Of a DNA stretch of 64,000 bases, positions 35,420-46,884 are shown one piece after another. Numbering within the stretch: the first letter of the stretch is position 1; each line of letters opens with the position of its first letter. Position numbers and translations under genes: made by a program. The notes under the pieces are model-generated. The model was given only the letters and a program-made list of their open reading frames with translations. It was not told the origin of the DNA and made no database searches. Source of the stretch: Macquaria australasica (taxonomy: Eukaryota; Chordata; Actinopteri; Centrarchiformes; Percichthyidae); assembly GCA_005408345.1 (NCBI GenBank), contig SEMN01000576.1:235001-299000 (forward strand). The letters are read 5' to 3'.

Positions 35420-35862
35420 CAGCTCAAGGACTAATTTGCTGAAAGGGCCATTTACAGGCCCATCATAAATTGGAATAATTTACCTCTTAATATCTGGCTA
35501 ATAAAAAATAAATCATCTTTTAAAAAGAATATGCAGAGGCATTTTTTGGCATGCAGATGACTGATTTAACAGTAGGTGGTATATCTCTGTGCTAGTTTCC
35601 AATATTCATGTTTGTTTCATATGAGTTGTATATATTTTCTTTCCAAATATCTATATATTGATTTTTAATTAATATCCTAACTAAATGCAAACAATGTTGC
35701 TTGGTTTTAATTGTATATTGATGTAATTTTATGTATATTAATGCAATTCATGTTCATCATGTATTGTGTTATGTATTGTATGTCAGGTGTGGACCCCAGG
35801 AAGTCTAGCCGATTGCTATGGCATCAGCTAATGGGGATCCTTTTAAACAAAATAAATAAACA
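35420..35862 (+). mobile_element. LINE 3' end (C-terminus and 3' UTR)
   Basis: A short frame reads NWNNLPLNIWLIKNKSSFKK and FLACR before TGA at about 35560, the W-N-x-L-P ... F-K-x-x-L pattern found at LINE ORF2 ends. The UTR ends GGACCCCAGGAAGTCTAGCC ... AGCTAATGGGGATCC and an AAATAAATAAA tail, typical of a fish LINE family not otherwise present here. Strongly 5' truncated. Confidence 0.65.
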
Positions 35863-35966
35863 GGCACAGCACAGTATACTTTCTTCCAGCGGTGCCTGCA
35901 TCTTGGCTCATCTCCAGTTGTCTCGACTTTGTCCTGCCACTGGATCAAGCTGGATCAGGAATCTAT

Positions 35967-37468
35967 TGTTACGAACTGTGGCACGGGAAGCAGGACTCAA
36001 ATGCACGACTCACAACTCAGACGTTTCAAAACTTAAACTCTTTACTGCAAAAAATAAGAACAACAAAAAGACGTTCTCAAAGCAAAGTACAACAGAAACC
36101 GCTCACAAGGAGGATGATACAAAGTACAACAAAAAAACCACTCTTGCAGAGGAAACACTAACAAAGTACAAACTCAAAAACGCTCCAGAAAGGAGGAACA
36201 CCAAAGTACAAAGAAAAACACAAAAACCTGACAGTAACTTGAGCCATGGGGTACGCTGGCTCGCTTGGATTGACTGACACGCAAACTGAACAAGACGAAC
36301 TGGCACAGGACAAGGGGAGACAAGGACTATATCGTTAGCCTCATAGCATAATTGCCTAAGTCATATTTCAATGTTTTTGGAAAACAAGAAAAAAGACAAT
36401 TTTTAGAAAACACATTGGTATTTTTTATTGATATTGTAACAGTACATTCAAACAGATGTGTGAACAAGTATGCAAAAAGAAAAAGACCCATCATCAATTG
36501 CCTAACAAATAAAAGTGACTTAGGCAGTATATGCCATGACTTAGGCATTTTTTTCTCTTACATATAAATGCAAACATAACATAACCAAAGTTGTTTTACT
36601 CTCCTAAATATAACCAAGATGTGTTACTTGTCAACCTTAACCAAGTTGTTTCTTAATTTCTAACCTTAACCACTGTTTTCCTTTCCCACCCTTAATCGAA
36701 GTTCCATTCAGGTGCTTGAAAAATGACTTCACTTGAAGATTTGCTTAAAAATGTCTAAAATTGCCTAAATGTCTTTTTATGGTGATGTTTCTTATTTTAA
36801 GTGTAAAGATTTGTTCTGACCAGAAATTAGGTAATATTTTGCTAGTGTTAGCTAGCCCTTAAGCTACTTCATCATACCTTGTAGCAAAAAATGTGATTTA
36901 AAGTTTAAATACACAGTTCATAATCCCTTTGATTGACTGAAATTACATTTAGTGTCTAGAAAATCATCTTACCAGATGAAAACGAATCAAAGAGAAGAGC
37001 TAATGCTTCACTTGTGGACAGCAGAGCCCTCTTTCTCATGCTTTCTGCCATTTTGTTTGTAGCATCAAAATTGCCTAAGTCAAAGAGATGACTAAGGCAG
37101 ATAGTGTTTTTTGATTCTAATAAGTGTTGTGATTGGCCAAGGACATAGGCAGAAAGGCAGAATGATGCAGCAGTGGTAGGAGAGTAAAGTTAGGCAGATA
37201 TCACAATTTGGCCAAAAAATGACTTAGGCAATTATGCTATGAGGCTAACGATATATACAAAAGGTGAGGGAGCACAGGTGAAACCAATCCGGGGCAGGGC
37301 AGACAATCAACATGGCGGGAAAACACACAAAGGGAGGAAGTCAGGTACAGACACAAAAGGAACCTACACAATAAAACAGGAAGTGCCAAACAAGACTATG
37401 TGAATAACTTGACGTACAAATAAACATGACACACTTAAACTTCTCAGCAGATCTGCCGCGACACCACA
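35967..37468. mobile_element. Solo LTR with 5-bp TSD, interrupted by a DNA transposon
   Basis: Starts TGTTACGAAC, ends GCGACACCACA, flanked by TCTAT at 35962-35966 and 37469-37473. Subtracting the nested element (36333-37250) leaves about 580 bp. No coding remnant of a retroelement is inside. LTR identity rests on TGT...ACA ends, the 5-bp duplication and layout similar to 35031-35414 (early CAGGACTCAAATGCACGAC, later an AT-rich box). Confidence 0.75.
36333..37250. mobile_element. DNA transposon with perfect 32-bp terminal inverted repeats
   Basis: Left end 36333-36364 begins CGTTAGCCTCATAGCATAAT; right end 37219-37250 is its exact reverse complement over all 32 bases. The word TGACTTAGGCA or its complement recurs inside (about 36503, 36537, 37068, plus both ends), like subterminal transposase sites. 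The target duplication is TA or AT; the flanking TATAT makes it ambiguous. No transposase-like frame over 75 codons, so it is non-autonomous. Superfamily not assigned. Confidence 0.85.
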
Positions 37469-37944
37469 TCTATCCATGGAATCTAGGCAACTTCTCTTAC
37501 AGTACCTCTGTATGTACTTCTGTGCACAATTCTTATTTAAGATCCGACGTTGTACCTTTGGCTGTGGAAACTGGATGCTTCTGTTCAGTCCAAGAGGATT
37601 CATTTTATTCTGCGCTCCATTCTATCATAATCTTCGAGTAAAGCTTATTGTGAAAATGTCTGCCGGAGATCCCAGTCTGCTTGATATGACAGATGAATGT
37701 AGATTAGTTAAGGAGCTGTTTGATTTAGCTCAATGTTTGCTAAAAAACTTGCCATCAACTTATGGTAGTGTAGGCTATGTTTAATTTGGTACCACATTCA
37801 TCTGACACATTGATATACTGTAGTACCATGTATTCCTTTTTTTCTTGCCTGTATACAATTTAATTAGAGTAAGCTCATGTGTACTGAGCAGTCTTTGAAT
37901 TAAACACTAATTAAGCACTCAAATGCATTCGGTCATTCATATAT

Positions 37945-38260
37945 TGACTTGTGTATATACCTCTACATACTAGATATACCTTTGTATATGCTGTACATGT
38001 CTATACCTCTGTATATACTTTTGTATATACCTCTGTACATACTGTACTTGTTTATATACCTTTGTATATATTTGTCTATGTACTTTGGCATATCTCTACT
38101 TGTTTATTTACCTTTATGTAAACCTCTGTATATACTCCTGTGTCTATATTCTTGTGTATATGTCTGTGTAAATACTTGTATATACCTCTGTTAAGTACAG
38201 TAGTTGTGTACATAGCTCTCTATACCTCTCTTTTTGCTAGTGTATATACAGTATCTCTGT
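37945..38260 (+). repeat. Degenerate tandem array of TATATACCTCTG-like units
   Basis: About 300 bp made of imperfect 12-14-bp units (GTATATACCTCTGTACATAC and variants). The hydrophobic Tyr/Leu/Ile-rich open frames crossing it are an artefact of the array. A (CA)n run follows at 38374-38395. Confidence 0.6.
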
Positions 38261-38759
38261 ATACTCTAACTCTTCGGTATAATCGTCTTGAGTCTGTGCA
38301 GCTGCAGACAGTTGGCTCTGTGTGAGAGTGAGAGAGCTGTCTACAACTGTGGTGCTGAAGTGAGCCATAGCCACAAACACACACACACACACACATGCAC
38401 AGAGGGAGGGTAGTATTTACAACTGTATAGATGTAAATCCTTATGTACACACAGAATGTCTTTTCCATTTGATGTCTGACTGTTAATAAGTGGTTTAGAT
38501 GCGCTTCATGATTTAATTGCCTATTGCTTTTTTACGTTGTCATATACAGTATATACAGATAGAGAAGCGGTGGGACAAAAGGGGGGTTACATTTTGTGCT
38601 TTGTGTCCAGAATATGACCGACATACAATACAGATAAAACACAATCCCGAATTCAAAGACATTTTTCATGAGCTGTAGTGTACCAGCGAACAGAGTGTGA
38701 ATTGTTGCTGCTGCAACTCTGGATCTTTGCGAGTTTTGTTTTTACAGCGACTCTTTGTA

Positions 38760-39043
38760 GTAAATATATTGAGGGAGGAAGGGAGAGAGATGCCAATTAA
38801 ATAGGTAGGGGGGTGGCTTGGGGGGGGGGCGGGGGGAGAGAGAGAGAGCGAGCTGTAGCTCACAGTGAGGGAGTGTCGGAGTGTTGACGTGGGAGCATTT
38901 CACTCCTTCACACCAACACATCCCTGCATGCTGGAGGCGCGAGCGAGGAGGACCCTCTGTCCTGTGTTTTTTTTTCTCCCCGACATTGATCAACCCGCTG
39001 CGGTCACTCGGATATACAGTCCAGTCCTCAGCCCGGCTGGAAG
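38760..39043 (+). promoter_or_regulatory. GC-rich promoter/5' UTR region of the signal-peptide gene
   Basis: Composition changes abruptly from AT-rich to GC-rich with several CpGs, a G9-C-G6 tract with GA repeats at 38819-38850, and multiple CpG sites through 39110. This suggests a CpG-island-like promoter. No TATA box is placed with confidence and the transcription start is not determined. Confidence 0.45.
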
Positions 39044-39116
39044 ATGGATCTATTGGTGCATCTCATTTGGATTTACACTCTGAGCGTCTTCAGCGCTGCG
39101 TCCGCCGCCACTCACT
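39044..39116 (+). CDS. First coding exon of a secreted or membrane protein (signal peptide)
   Basis: The start codon at 39044 sits in AAGATGG. The exon reads MDLLVHLIWIYTLSVFSAAS followed by AATH and ends at a consensus donor (CACT|GTGAGT, 39117). A hydrophobic core of about 14 residues followed by small residues (FSAASAA) is a textbook signal peptide with cleavage near Ala 22. The exon ends one base into a codon (phase 1). I do not recognise the protein; many receptors and adhesion molecules have a first exon holding only the signal peptide. Nothing downstream to 64000 resembles its second exon, so the first intron would exceed 24.8 kb. Without a transcript the call remains a prediction. Confidence 0.6.
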
Positions 39117-41036
39117 GTGAGTACACCGACTGTGTTCACCTACAGCTCACCTCCATCTCCACTTGCACACTCCACATTCTTCTGGGTTTTTCCAAGAAAG
39201 GAGAGGTACTGTAACGGCAGGGCTGAGGTCTGTTCCTCCGTGTGGTAACAAGCTCAAACCCGCTGCAACTGTTTTCTGTGTCCTCATATTGTTGCAAGAG
39301 TAGCATCTCCTCTGTTGTTGGTGATTTTACTTTAGTAACGTTTAAAGAGGCTCTACTTTGTGTTGATATCGTACATAAAGCGGAGTTGGTGATATATCTT
39401 CACTGAGCAGTATACTAGTAAACTCAGATGAAGGTCAAGTGAACAGGATAATTTCATTTCATTCACAAGCCTCTGACTGTGCAGCCTGGAGTTGTTTGTA
39501 TGGCAGTATTTCCACATTTCAAGTCATTTGTCACATAAAGCTTCATGAGACATTTCTAAAAAGCGGAGCTGCGGGGGGAGACCCTGTCAGCCTGAAGACT
39601 GACTCGTCCCAAGCGTACTCGAGTCTACTGTTGGCCGTGAACATACCGTCCAGCCAGGTGAAGTTTCCTCAGCCGCTAGAGGGCGTGTTTCTGCCCATGA
39701 CAAAATGAAAGTGAAGCTGAAGGGGCTGGTTAACACACGTCTTACTCATACATTTTTCCAAATCAGTGTTTCTAACACAATTAATAGCACAATCAATACA
39801 GAGCAAACAGAGGTTAGTGAATAATTCATTTGCGGTGAAATTAAGTTTCATGTAGATATTGTTTAGAAGTTCCTGGCGAGGACTTCTGAGGCTGATACTA
39901 ATATTGACATTTGGTTCTGATAGTAATAGTTAAGTAAATTTTTCTGTCTGTGAGTTCTGTCTTCTGATAGACAAGAGCGGTAGGTTCCACATATGGAAAA
40001 GGACAACATTAATCATATCACCGGGAGGCTGTGGCTCAGGAGGTAGAGTCAGGTCGTCCATTAATCCCAGGGTTGGCGGTGTTGGCGGTGTCTTTGGGCA
40101 AGACACTGAACCCTAACCCTATGGAGGCCAGCACCTTGCATGGTAGCTCTGTCACCATTGGTGTGTGAATGGGTGATTGAAACCAATCTGTAAAGCGCTT
40201 TGGGAACCATTAAGGTTGAAAAGCGCTATATAAGTGAAGTCCATTTACCATTCATTATATATATACTACAGCATTTCAAGTAACGTGTTTATGTACTGAA
40301 TTTCAATTAAATTGCGCACCCAATAGCAGAAGAAATTATATATTAAAATTTTTCTTCTTATACAAATTTTTATCTGGATAAAAAGGCCTTTTCCTTCATC
40401 CTCCAGGTAACAATATATTAGCAGGTCATAGTTTTTTACAAATAAATTATGAGAAAAGCACACAATTTTGAACAGAAACTCAGAAAAGGATCAGTAAATC
40501 AAATTATAATCAAAGAGAATAAATAAAAGTAAACTTTAATCAATAAAAACAAGGTTGGAATGTGCTTAAAGTGTAGTCTATTAAACTGTAACATCACTTT
40601 TTTGCATATCTGCCATTATATACGATGGTACCATATTTCCTTGACAAGCTTATAATGGCAGATTATGTATCTGTCAGGTTCTTAATTCTAATGATTTGAG
40701 ACATTTCTAATCATTCTAATCATTCTAATCACCGTTTACAGCCATGAAACCCAGTTTGAGCTGTAGGTTCCAGATTTTGTCACACAAGGCCTTTTACAGT
40801 TTAAAGCTGTACAGCACTGTCTTTGTATTTATTGAAGTACGTGAGTTGTTTACTTGTGGTATAAATTGTGCTGATATGTGCAGATGTATTTATCTAAAGC
40901 CCAGTGAAGAAATGTACACTGGAAGTCTAAACTGTTCGTATAAAGACCAGAAAGACTAAAGCAAAAAACCCACTGAGTTACTGCTACAGTGAAAAGGTAA
41001 TACACACATACTTTTAATGTTTATTTTAAGTCATAA
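39117..41036. other. Presumed start of the long first intron
   Basis: Follows the donor at 39117. Contains a SINE (40021-40255) and otherwise unique DNA. No second exon was identified. Confidence 0.4.
40021..40255 (+). mobile_element. tRNA-derived SINE
   Basis: The head reads GAGGCTGTGGCTCAGGAGGT, containing a Pol III A-box-like TGGCTCAGGAGG. A B box is not intact. The tail GTGTGTGAATGGGTGATTGA ... GTAAAGCGCTTTGGGAAC ... AAAAGCGCTATATAAGTG matches a common fish SINE tail. Ends in CCATTTACCATT and TA repeats. Not assigned to a named family. Confidence 0.75.
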
Positions 41037-41113
41037 GTGTTCATAAAACTCAGTTTTTATTATGTCACGTCAAAATTTATTATAGCCCAATATCACAACA
41101 TATGTCTCAAAGG

Positions 41114-42284
41114 CAGACCTGCCAACCTTAAAGAAAGTCTTGGAGTACCACCTTATGCAGAAAAGAATTTCAGCTCATGTACATCTGTACAGCCATATTG
41201 CTTGGCAGTTTGGCTACCAGTGAACATCTTTTTAAATATTGGGCCAGTATGGTCAGATACAAATAATGGCAAATTGTGCTCAACAGTGAAGTTTGTGAAC
41301 AGTGTCTCTGCCCGGATTGGCTGCAAATCCTGTTCTCTGAAAAATGTCGTGTTGATCTTAGGGACTGACGCTGTTATGTTTTTCATTTTCCTATGTTCTT
41401 ATGTTATGTCTGCAGTCTGAAAAAGTGTGTTTGTGTGGGGGTTTATTTATCATATTATTTTTATCCATTACTGTCATATTCCTATTGTCAGAAAATATAA
41501 CACATCTCTCCCTCATAACATCGCCAACATGACCACTTGATGTTATTTTCATTCTGGGGATATACCTGAATATAGCGAGTATTGTCATTTTTGTTGTAAT
41601 TTTATCCTTTTTAATTCACAACCTTTGCCAATACATAAACATTACTCTGACCAGGGCTGCCATGATCTGCTCCTCTCATTAACGATTATGGGTTTGGCTG
41701 CAATAATTAATATTACAAATACTATGAAAAGTCATATTTAACCATCTGCGACAATATAACTTACTTTGCCAACTTAAATGAATGGTGACCAAGCAAGCTA
41801 GCTTTCAAATACGTACGTAACGTTAGGCTAACGTTAACTTAACTCAATTCACAACGTTCCACCCCCCAGTCCATTTACCTCAGCAACGGAGTTCAAAGGA
41901 TTATCCTGACTTGAGGAACTGGAGTGAGGAGGGGGAACGACAGGGATAAAATCAAGGCCAAAAGTGTTGCTGTCGATTTGCGGATCCTAGAGTTACTGTC
42001 TCTTGAAATGATATTATGCATTTGTTAATCAAATCAAGGCAACGGCAACCAATCCGGCGCTGTTATTGGTCGAACTCTTCTTCTTCTTTTACTTTTCAGC
42101 AGGCTAGATGCTCGTTGGCGTATTGCTGCTGCCTCTTGCTGTTAGACTTGAGTACTGCACAATTGGTCACACGCACAAGGCCTCACCAGCTTTTTGCATA
42201 CTTTAAAGAGATGAATCGTACCAGCGTACTTTGATGTCAAAATGCGTAAGTGCTATGTAAAATGCGTACAGGTTGGCAGGTCTG
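41114..42284 (-). mobile_element. hAT-type transposon remnant, copy B
   Basis: Starts CAGACCTGCCAACCTT and ends with the complement CAGACCTGCCAACCTG. It is colinear with copy A (7117-8540) but without the L2 insertion and with different internal deletions. The minus-strand frame 41386-41153 encodes a hAT-transposase-like stretch (RAETLFTNFTVEHNLPLF, IFKKMFTGSQTAKQYGC). No intact transposase. Flanks show no clear 8-bp duplication. Confidence 0.72.
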
Positions 42285-42554
42285 TACATAAAATAAAACA
42301 ATAATGAGCAACATTAAGTGAGATAAACTACATATAAATCATTGAACAAAATATTAGAAAATTTAAAATATATATAAAAAGTGAGGTAGAATACAACAAT
42401 ACACATTATGCACAAAAAAATCCTTTACATTCATACCTGAACACAGAAAAAAAACACATATACAAAAATGTGTAACATACAGTACATATATGTAACCATG
42501 CGCACGTAAAACTTAATATGAGCTGGATAACCGTAGTTCCGTACATAGGGCAGA

Positions 42555-43043
42555 CTAAATGAGGATGAAGGCTGATGGGAATAGATGTGTCTTGAGTTTT
42601 CTTTTGAATAAATCAACTGAGCTAGCCTCTCGCATTTTGATAGGAAGACAATTCCAGAGAAGACGGGCTTGGTAAGAGAAAGCCCTGGTACCTACTGATG
42701 TCTTATTTATTTTTGGAATAGTTAGGAGGCCGGCATTTTGTGATTGTAGAGTCCCAGCAGGTATATGAGGAGTGACTAGAGGGGGCAAGTAGGATGGCGC
42801 AAGTCTGTGTAATAGTTTATCAGTTAAAAGTAGAAGTTTATAGTCAGATCTAGCATGTACGGGGGGGTCAATGTAATGAAATAAGAACGGGGTAATGTGA
42901 TACATTTTTCTAGCTTTGGTTAATATACTAGCAGCAGTATTTTGTACGAGCTGTAAATTACTAATAGTTGATTTAGGTAAGCCAGAGAAAGGGGTGTTAC
43001 AATAGTCAAGCCTAAGTATAGTTACTACATAAAAAGGATACAA
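42555..43043 (-). pseudogene. L2-like ORF2 C-terminal domain fragment
   Basis: A 162-codon frame without stops: SRLDYCN-type motif (ILRLDYCNTPFSGLPKS), QLVQNTAASILTKARK, SYLPPLVTPHIP, TRAFSYQARLLWNCLP and FKRKLKTHLF. This is the region after the RT in L2/CR1 ORF2, parallel to 31550-32017 in the long copy. It starts abruptly at the 5' truncation. Confidence 0.85.
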
Positions 43044-43589
43044 GAATGCAAAGTGTCCTGCTCTGCTGTAGTGATATTACAAGGTGAGAAAGTCTGTGTC
43101 CTCTCATGGATTATTCACATAAACACACTGAAACTATGTTTGTTCTATCCTCTCCATATTTTTCTGGATTTTCCATCTCTCTCTGCAGTACACTGTTGTA
43201 TATACTGTAGGTAAATCTTACAAATCATTTTTTCTTATGTTTGGTTAGTTTTACTACAAAAAATAAATCAAAACCATCTTATCTTTTTTAACAGAAAAAA
43301 GGGTTTATGGATGAGAGCACCAACTTTTGCTATCTTTGTTTTGACCTATAATATATTTATATATACAGAGATGTGTGCAGCCAGTAGCTCCTTCAAACTT
43401 TTGTTTTAATTTATTATATTTTCACCTTTATTACTGAAGCACATATTAACTATGACAGAAATACACTCATCACTGTTGGAAAACAAAGTGAAGGGACTGG
43501 ATTAAGTGCAGTGGACGATTACTGCCCACAACATCTTCCAATCATCCAGCCAGATCAGTTGGACCAAACGTCACTGCAAGCAGTGCAAG

Positions 43590-44010
43590 CGTCCCATTAA
43601 GACATGAAAGTGAGTCAGGATAAGACCTAAGCTAACCCAGCTTGGACCTAAGGCTATTCCACTGCCCAGCCTACTTCTGGCTAATGTCTGATTGCAGGAA
43701 AATAAAAGAAGACTGAAGTCAACTCACCAACGGGAAATCAGAGACTGTTGTGCCCACATTTTTACAGAGACCTGTCTCCATCACAACATCCCGGATCAAG
43801 CTATTGCATTCAACGGGCAGACCATGTTCCATGCTGACACGGTAAGAAGAGGTGAGGCGGACTCTGTGTTTACATCAATGATGCTTGGAGGCTAGTTGAT
43901 GGACAGTGTTCCCCACGTGTTAAGTTTGATGTCGACCATAATATCTGCCCAGAGAGTTCACCAGTGTATTTGTTGCTGCTGTTTACATTCCCACAGACGC
44001 AAATTCAAAA
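43590..44010 (+). pseudogene. LINE endonuclease domain fragment
   Basis: The + strand reads HQREIRDCCAHIFTETCLHH then NIPDQAIAFNGQTMFHAD, GEADSVFTS and, shifted, LLLLFTFPQTQIQK. This follows the N-terminal half of an AP-type LINE endonuclease. The usual T-E-T-W is TETC here, and frameshifts near 43870 and 43905 break it. It probably belongs to the same LINE group as the RT scrap at 45475, now separated by other insertions. Confidence 0.65.
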
Positions 44011-44439
44011 AATGAATGTGGAGCATCATGGCCGGATGCAGGATAGCGAGCAGTTGATGTAGTTTACTTTTGGACGGAGTAGAGTTGGTAGCAAGGCAAC
44101 AGTGCCATAGCAGGTTTGGCTCATCATGTTAATCAAATACGGGAGGCACTCTGTAGCTTTTTACCTGCAGGGCACTGCACATAGACTACCCACAGTAACA
44201 TAAGACACTGGAGCATACATATTGGAACACACATAGGCTTTATATGAGTGCTCCAGTGTCGTATTTCTAGTATTTCAGTGTCATATTTCTTTTTTCTAAA
44301 GAATGAACTGGGGCGAATCTGTCTTTCTATCAATCTGTCTGTCTCTCTATCACAAATTGGCATAGTATTACATATTTTTGTGTTGTTTATTCTCACGTTC
44401 CCGGTGTGTAAAGGCCTTTAGGCTGTGGGTGTGCTAACC

Positions 44440-45370
44440 AGAGGTGGAAAAAGGATCAGGTCCTTACTTAAGCAAAGGTACTAATACTGTGGGAGAAAAA
44501 TCCCAAAGATGGGCCAGATGTCCTCAGGATCTTCCCCACACTATAAGCACTTCAATAACAAGTACAGCAAACCCGAGTCAGTTCATGGAGCAACCAACAG
44601 TCAAGCGTACAAGCACACACAAACCTGAGTCAGTCCATGAAGTAACTGACAATCCAATGCACACATCTTCTTTTATAGCCACCCCTTTCACCCCTCCTTC
44701 TGTGGGCTCAAAGTTGCGTAACCACCTGCTGACCTTGGCCTAATTTCTGTGATGTTTTCAACCTGCTCTGAGCCACACCACAGTTTCCTCCCTTTTTTTC
44801 CCACTGTCTGATATACTCTAACCTCCCACTGCCAGCTGCTGCACTTAATTAAGAATACAAGACTTCTATGATTATGCCCACATCCAACAACACATGACTA
44901 CATCATGATTATGACTGAACCTGACTTTACCTGACCATTATCAATGATTGACTTTGATTGACTTATACATAATACTGTAATATTGATTATGACTTATTTG
45001 ACCTCTCTGACCTTACCCTGCAATGATTCCATACTGATTCATCAATATTATACCGCATTTGGTGAATAAAATTTCCCACAATACCCCACTTTAAAAATAC
45101 TCTGCAAGTTCTGCATTCTAAACCTTACAAAGGAAAAAGTAAATATTATAGCAAAATTTACTTAAAGTAGTACTGCAGTAAAATGGTCCGTGTCAGTGTT
45201 TTCCTATTATATCTGATGTTTCTGGATTAAAATTACTGCTGCATCAATGTGTATATTGCATTTTACTGCTGTAGATGTTTAAGGTTGTGCTAATTTTAAC
45301 TCCTTTATATACTATTGATGTATTGCTGTAGTAATCTACAGCAATACATCATACTCTATAAGATCATATA
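44440..45370 (+). mobile_element. hAT-like MITE fragment, split by a solo LTR
   Basis: Left part 44440-44487 begins CAGAGGTGGAAAAAGGATCA; the remainder 45081-45370 continues with ACTTTAAAAATACTCTGCAA and AGTAAAATGGTCCGTGTCAG. These are recognisable as an abundant fish hAT-derived MITE. The right terminal repeat is missing. Confidence 0.6.
44488..45080 (+). mobile_element. Solo LTR of an ERV-like element, 4-bp TSD
   Basis: 593 bp with TGTGGGA...TCCCACA ends (perfect 7-bp inverted ends), flanked by ATAC at 44484-44487 and 45081-45084. A 4-bp duplication is typical of gammaretrovirus-like ERVs. A TTTTATAG box lies near 44672 and AATAAA sits 14 bases before the end. No internal retroviral sequence remains. 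Confidence 0.85.
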
Positions 45371-45474
45371 TTTGCACTATTTGAGAATTTACAGTATGTT
45401 ATTTTAGAGAAAATGTGTATATCGAAATATATATCGTATATTGTGGCATAGCCTAAAAATATCGAGATATTATT

Positions 45475-45645
45475 TAGAAGCCACATCGCCCTGCCCTACA
45501 TCAAAAACAACATCTCAGCCAGCCTGGACCCTCACCAGTTTGCATTCAGAGCCAACAGATCCACCGAGGATGCCGTCTCCACTTCCCTCCACTCAGCCCT
45601 CACACGTCTTGATAATAACACCTACATCAGAATACTGTTTGTTGA
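45475..45645 (+). pseudogene. LINE reverse transcriptase N-terminal scrap
   Basis: The + strand reads HIALPYIKNNISASLDPHQF then AFRANRSTEDAVSTSLHSAL and YIRILFVDA, the stretch just before the first RT catalytic Asp. It ends before the catalytic block. About 57 codons; the bounds follow the similarity only. Confidence 0.7.
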
Positions 45646-46884
45646 TGCTCTTTTGATCTGTATTTGCTCTCTGGGGGTGACCGTAATACCAGGCATGTGT
45701 TGGGGTATAGCAGCAGAATGTCAGTGATGTAAGCCAATGAACTGAACTAAACTGACAGATGCATTACTCATTTATGGCGCTCCTGTGCTTCTCAAATGCA
45801 TCCAGTGATCAGAATTGACTTGCTGTGCTGAGATGAAATGGTGAGATGCTCCTGGAGGACAAGTAGCTGCTCTCATATTTACCTCTGAGAAACAAAAGGA
45901 GGGGAGCAGACATCTATCATGGCTGCTCTTGGTGGCCTTGTGTCAGGTGACATAGATAATGGCAGCCACATCCTCTCAGAGGACAACGTCATGTGCTCTT
46001 TCCCCGCCTCTACAAAGAGACGAGCAGAGGTATTTTCTATTCTTGTCCCCACTGAGACGCATCCAATACGTCTCTCGTCAGAAGATTTGACATTCTGCAT
46101 TACCGTGCCCTTTTAGTGCCATATGATTGGCAGCACAGCAGCTTTTCACAGTTGGATCTGCCCATTAACCAGCCAGAATGCTGTTGCTACTTTCTTTATA
46201 AGTAACATATTTGTAGACTGAAAAATTTTTGTCATACAGGCAATCAAATCAGTCATTTAATTTTAAACTGTATTAGCATAAAATAGTAATGTCACCCTTC
46301 TATTAGTCAGACTTTGCAATTAGGTTCACCATTTTTATTAACTATCTTTCCCTAACCTTAATCAAGTGTTTAAGTAGCCTAACCATACCGTAATTATTAC
46401 CATATTAGTAACGCTTAATTACTTAGTTACTGCTAAAAGTAAGATATTACTGTATTATTACATTAGTATGTTATCCCAAACACTGCTCACAGACATATAG
46501 TTTCATTTTTAAAGTGGCAATAGACAAGATTTACTGCACAAAGGAAGCGGGTCAACCATTGCACTGCGCAACCAAAACAGAAGAGGAATAGGGCTTTTAT
46601 TTTCCAGTAGCTATTGTCAGCTATCCCTGGACAAACGGTGGAACAACCGGAGTAACTGTGAAGAGGGAGAGTGATAAAAAATTAGGAAAAACAAGAGTGT
46701 ACCTCGGAATAACATTCACTGGATGGACAGCTGCGGGACTTGAGAGGGTTCCAAACCAACTACCGGGTGTTTTACTCTGACTCTATCATCGCACTGAGAT
46801 CAGGGATTCTTGCAGTTATTTCTTGCTTTGGACCAGCCTGGCTACTGTCCAAAACTCAACCGCTAGCAGCCAGAAAACAAACCA

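Larger units (their letters stand above)
41040..43060 (-). mobile_element. L2-like LINE 3' fragment, hosting hAT copy B
   Basis: Minus-strand coding end at 43043-42555 (RLDYCNTPFSGLPKS, then LLWNCLPIKMRE) followed by UTR. The UTR resumes beyond the hAT insertion with the tail at 41040-41113 (complement GAGACATATGTTGTGATATT, GGGCTATAATAAATT). The fragment is 5' truncated inside the ORF2 C-terminal domain. Its tail differs from that of the element at 28200, so it is another L2 subfamily. Confidence 0.8.

Noticed and set aside
37949..38194. Tyr/Leu/Ile-rich frame resembling a membrane protein
   Set aside because: Generated by the TATATACCTCTG array; no start context or splice support.
46740..46870. 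Frame SIIALRSGILAVISCFGPAWL as a possible gene piece
   Set aside because: Short, no splice sites, immediately followed by an L2 tail; may be an unrecognised repeat.
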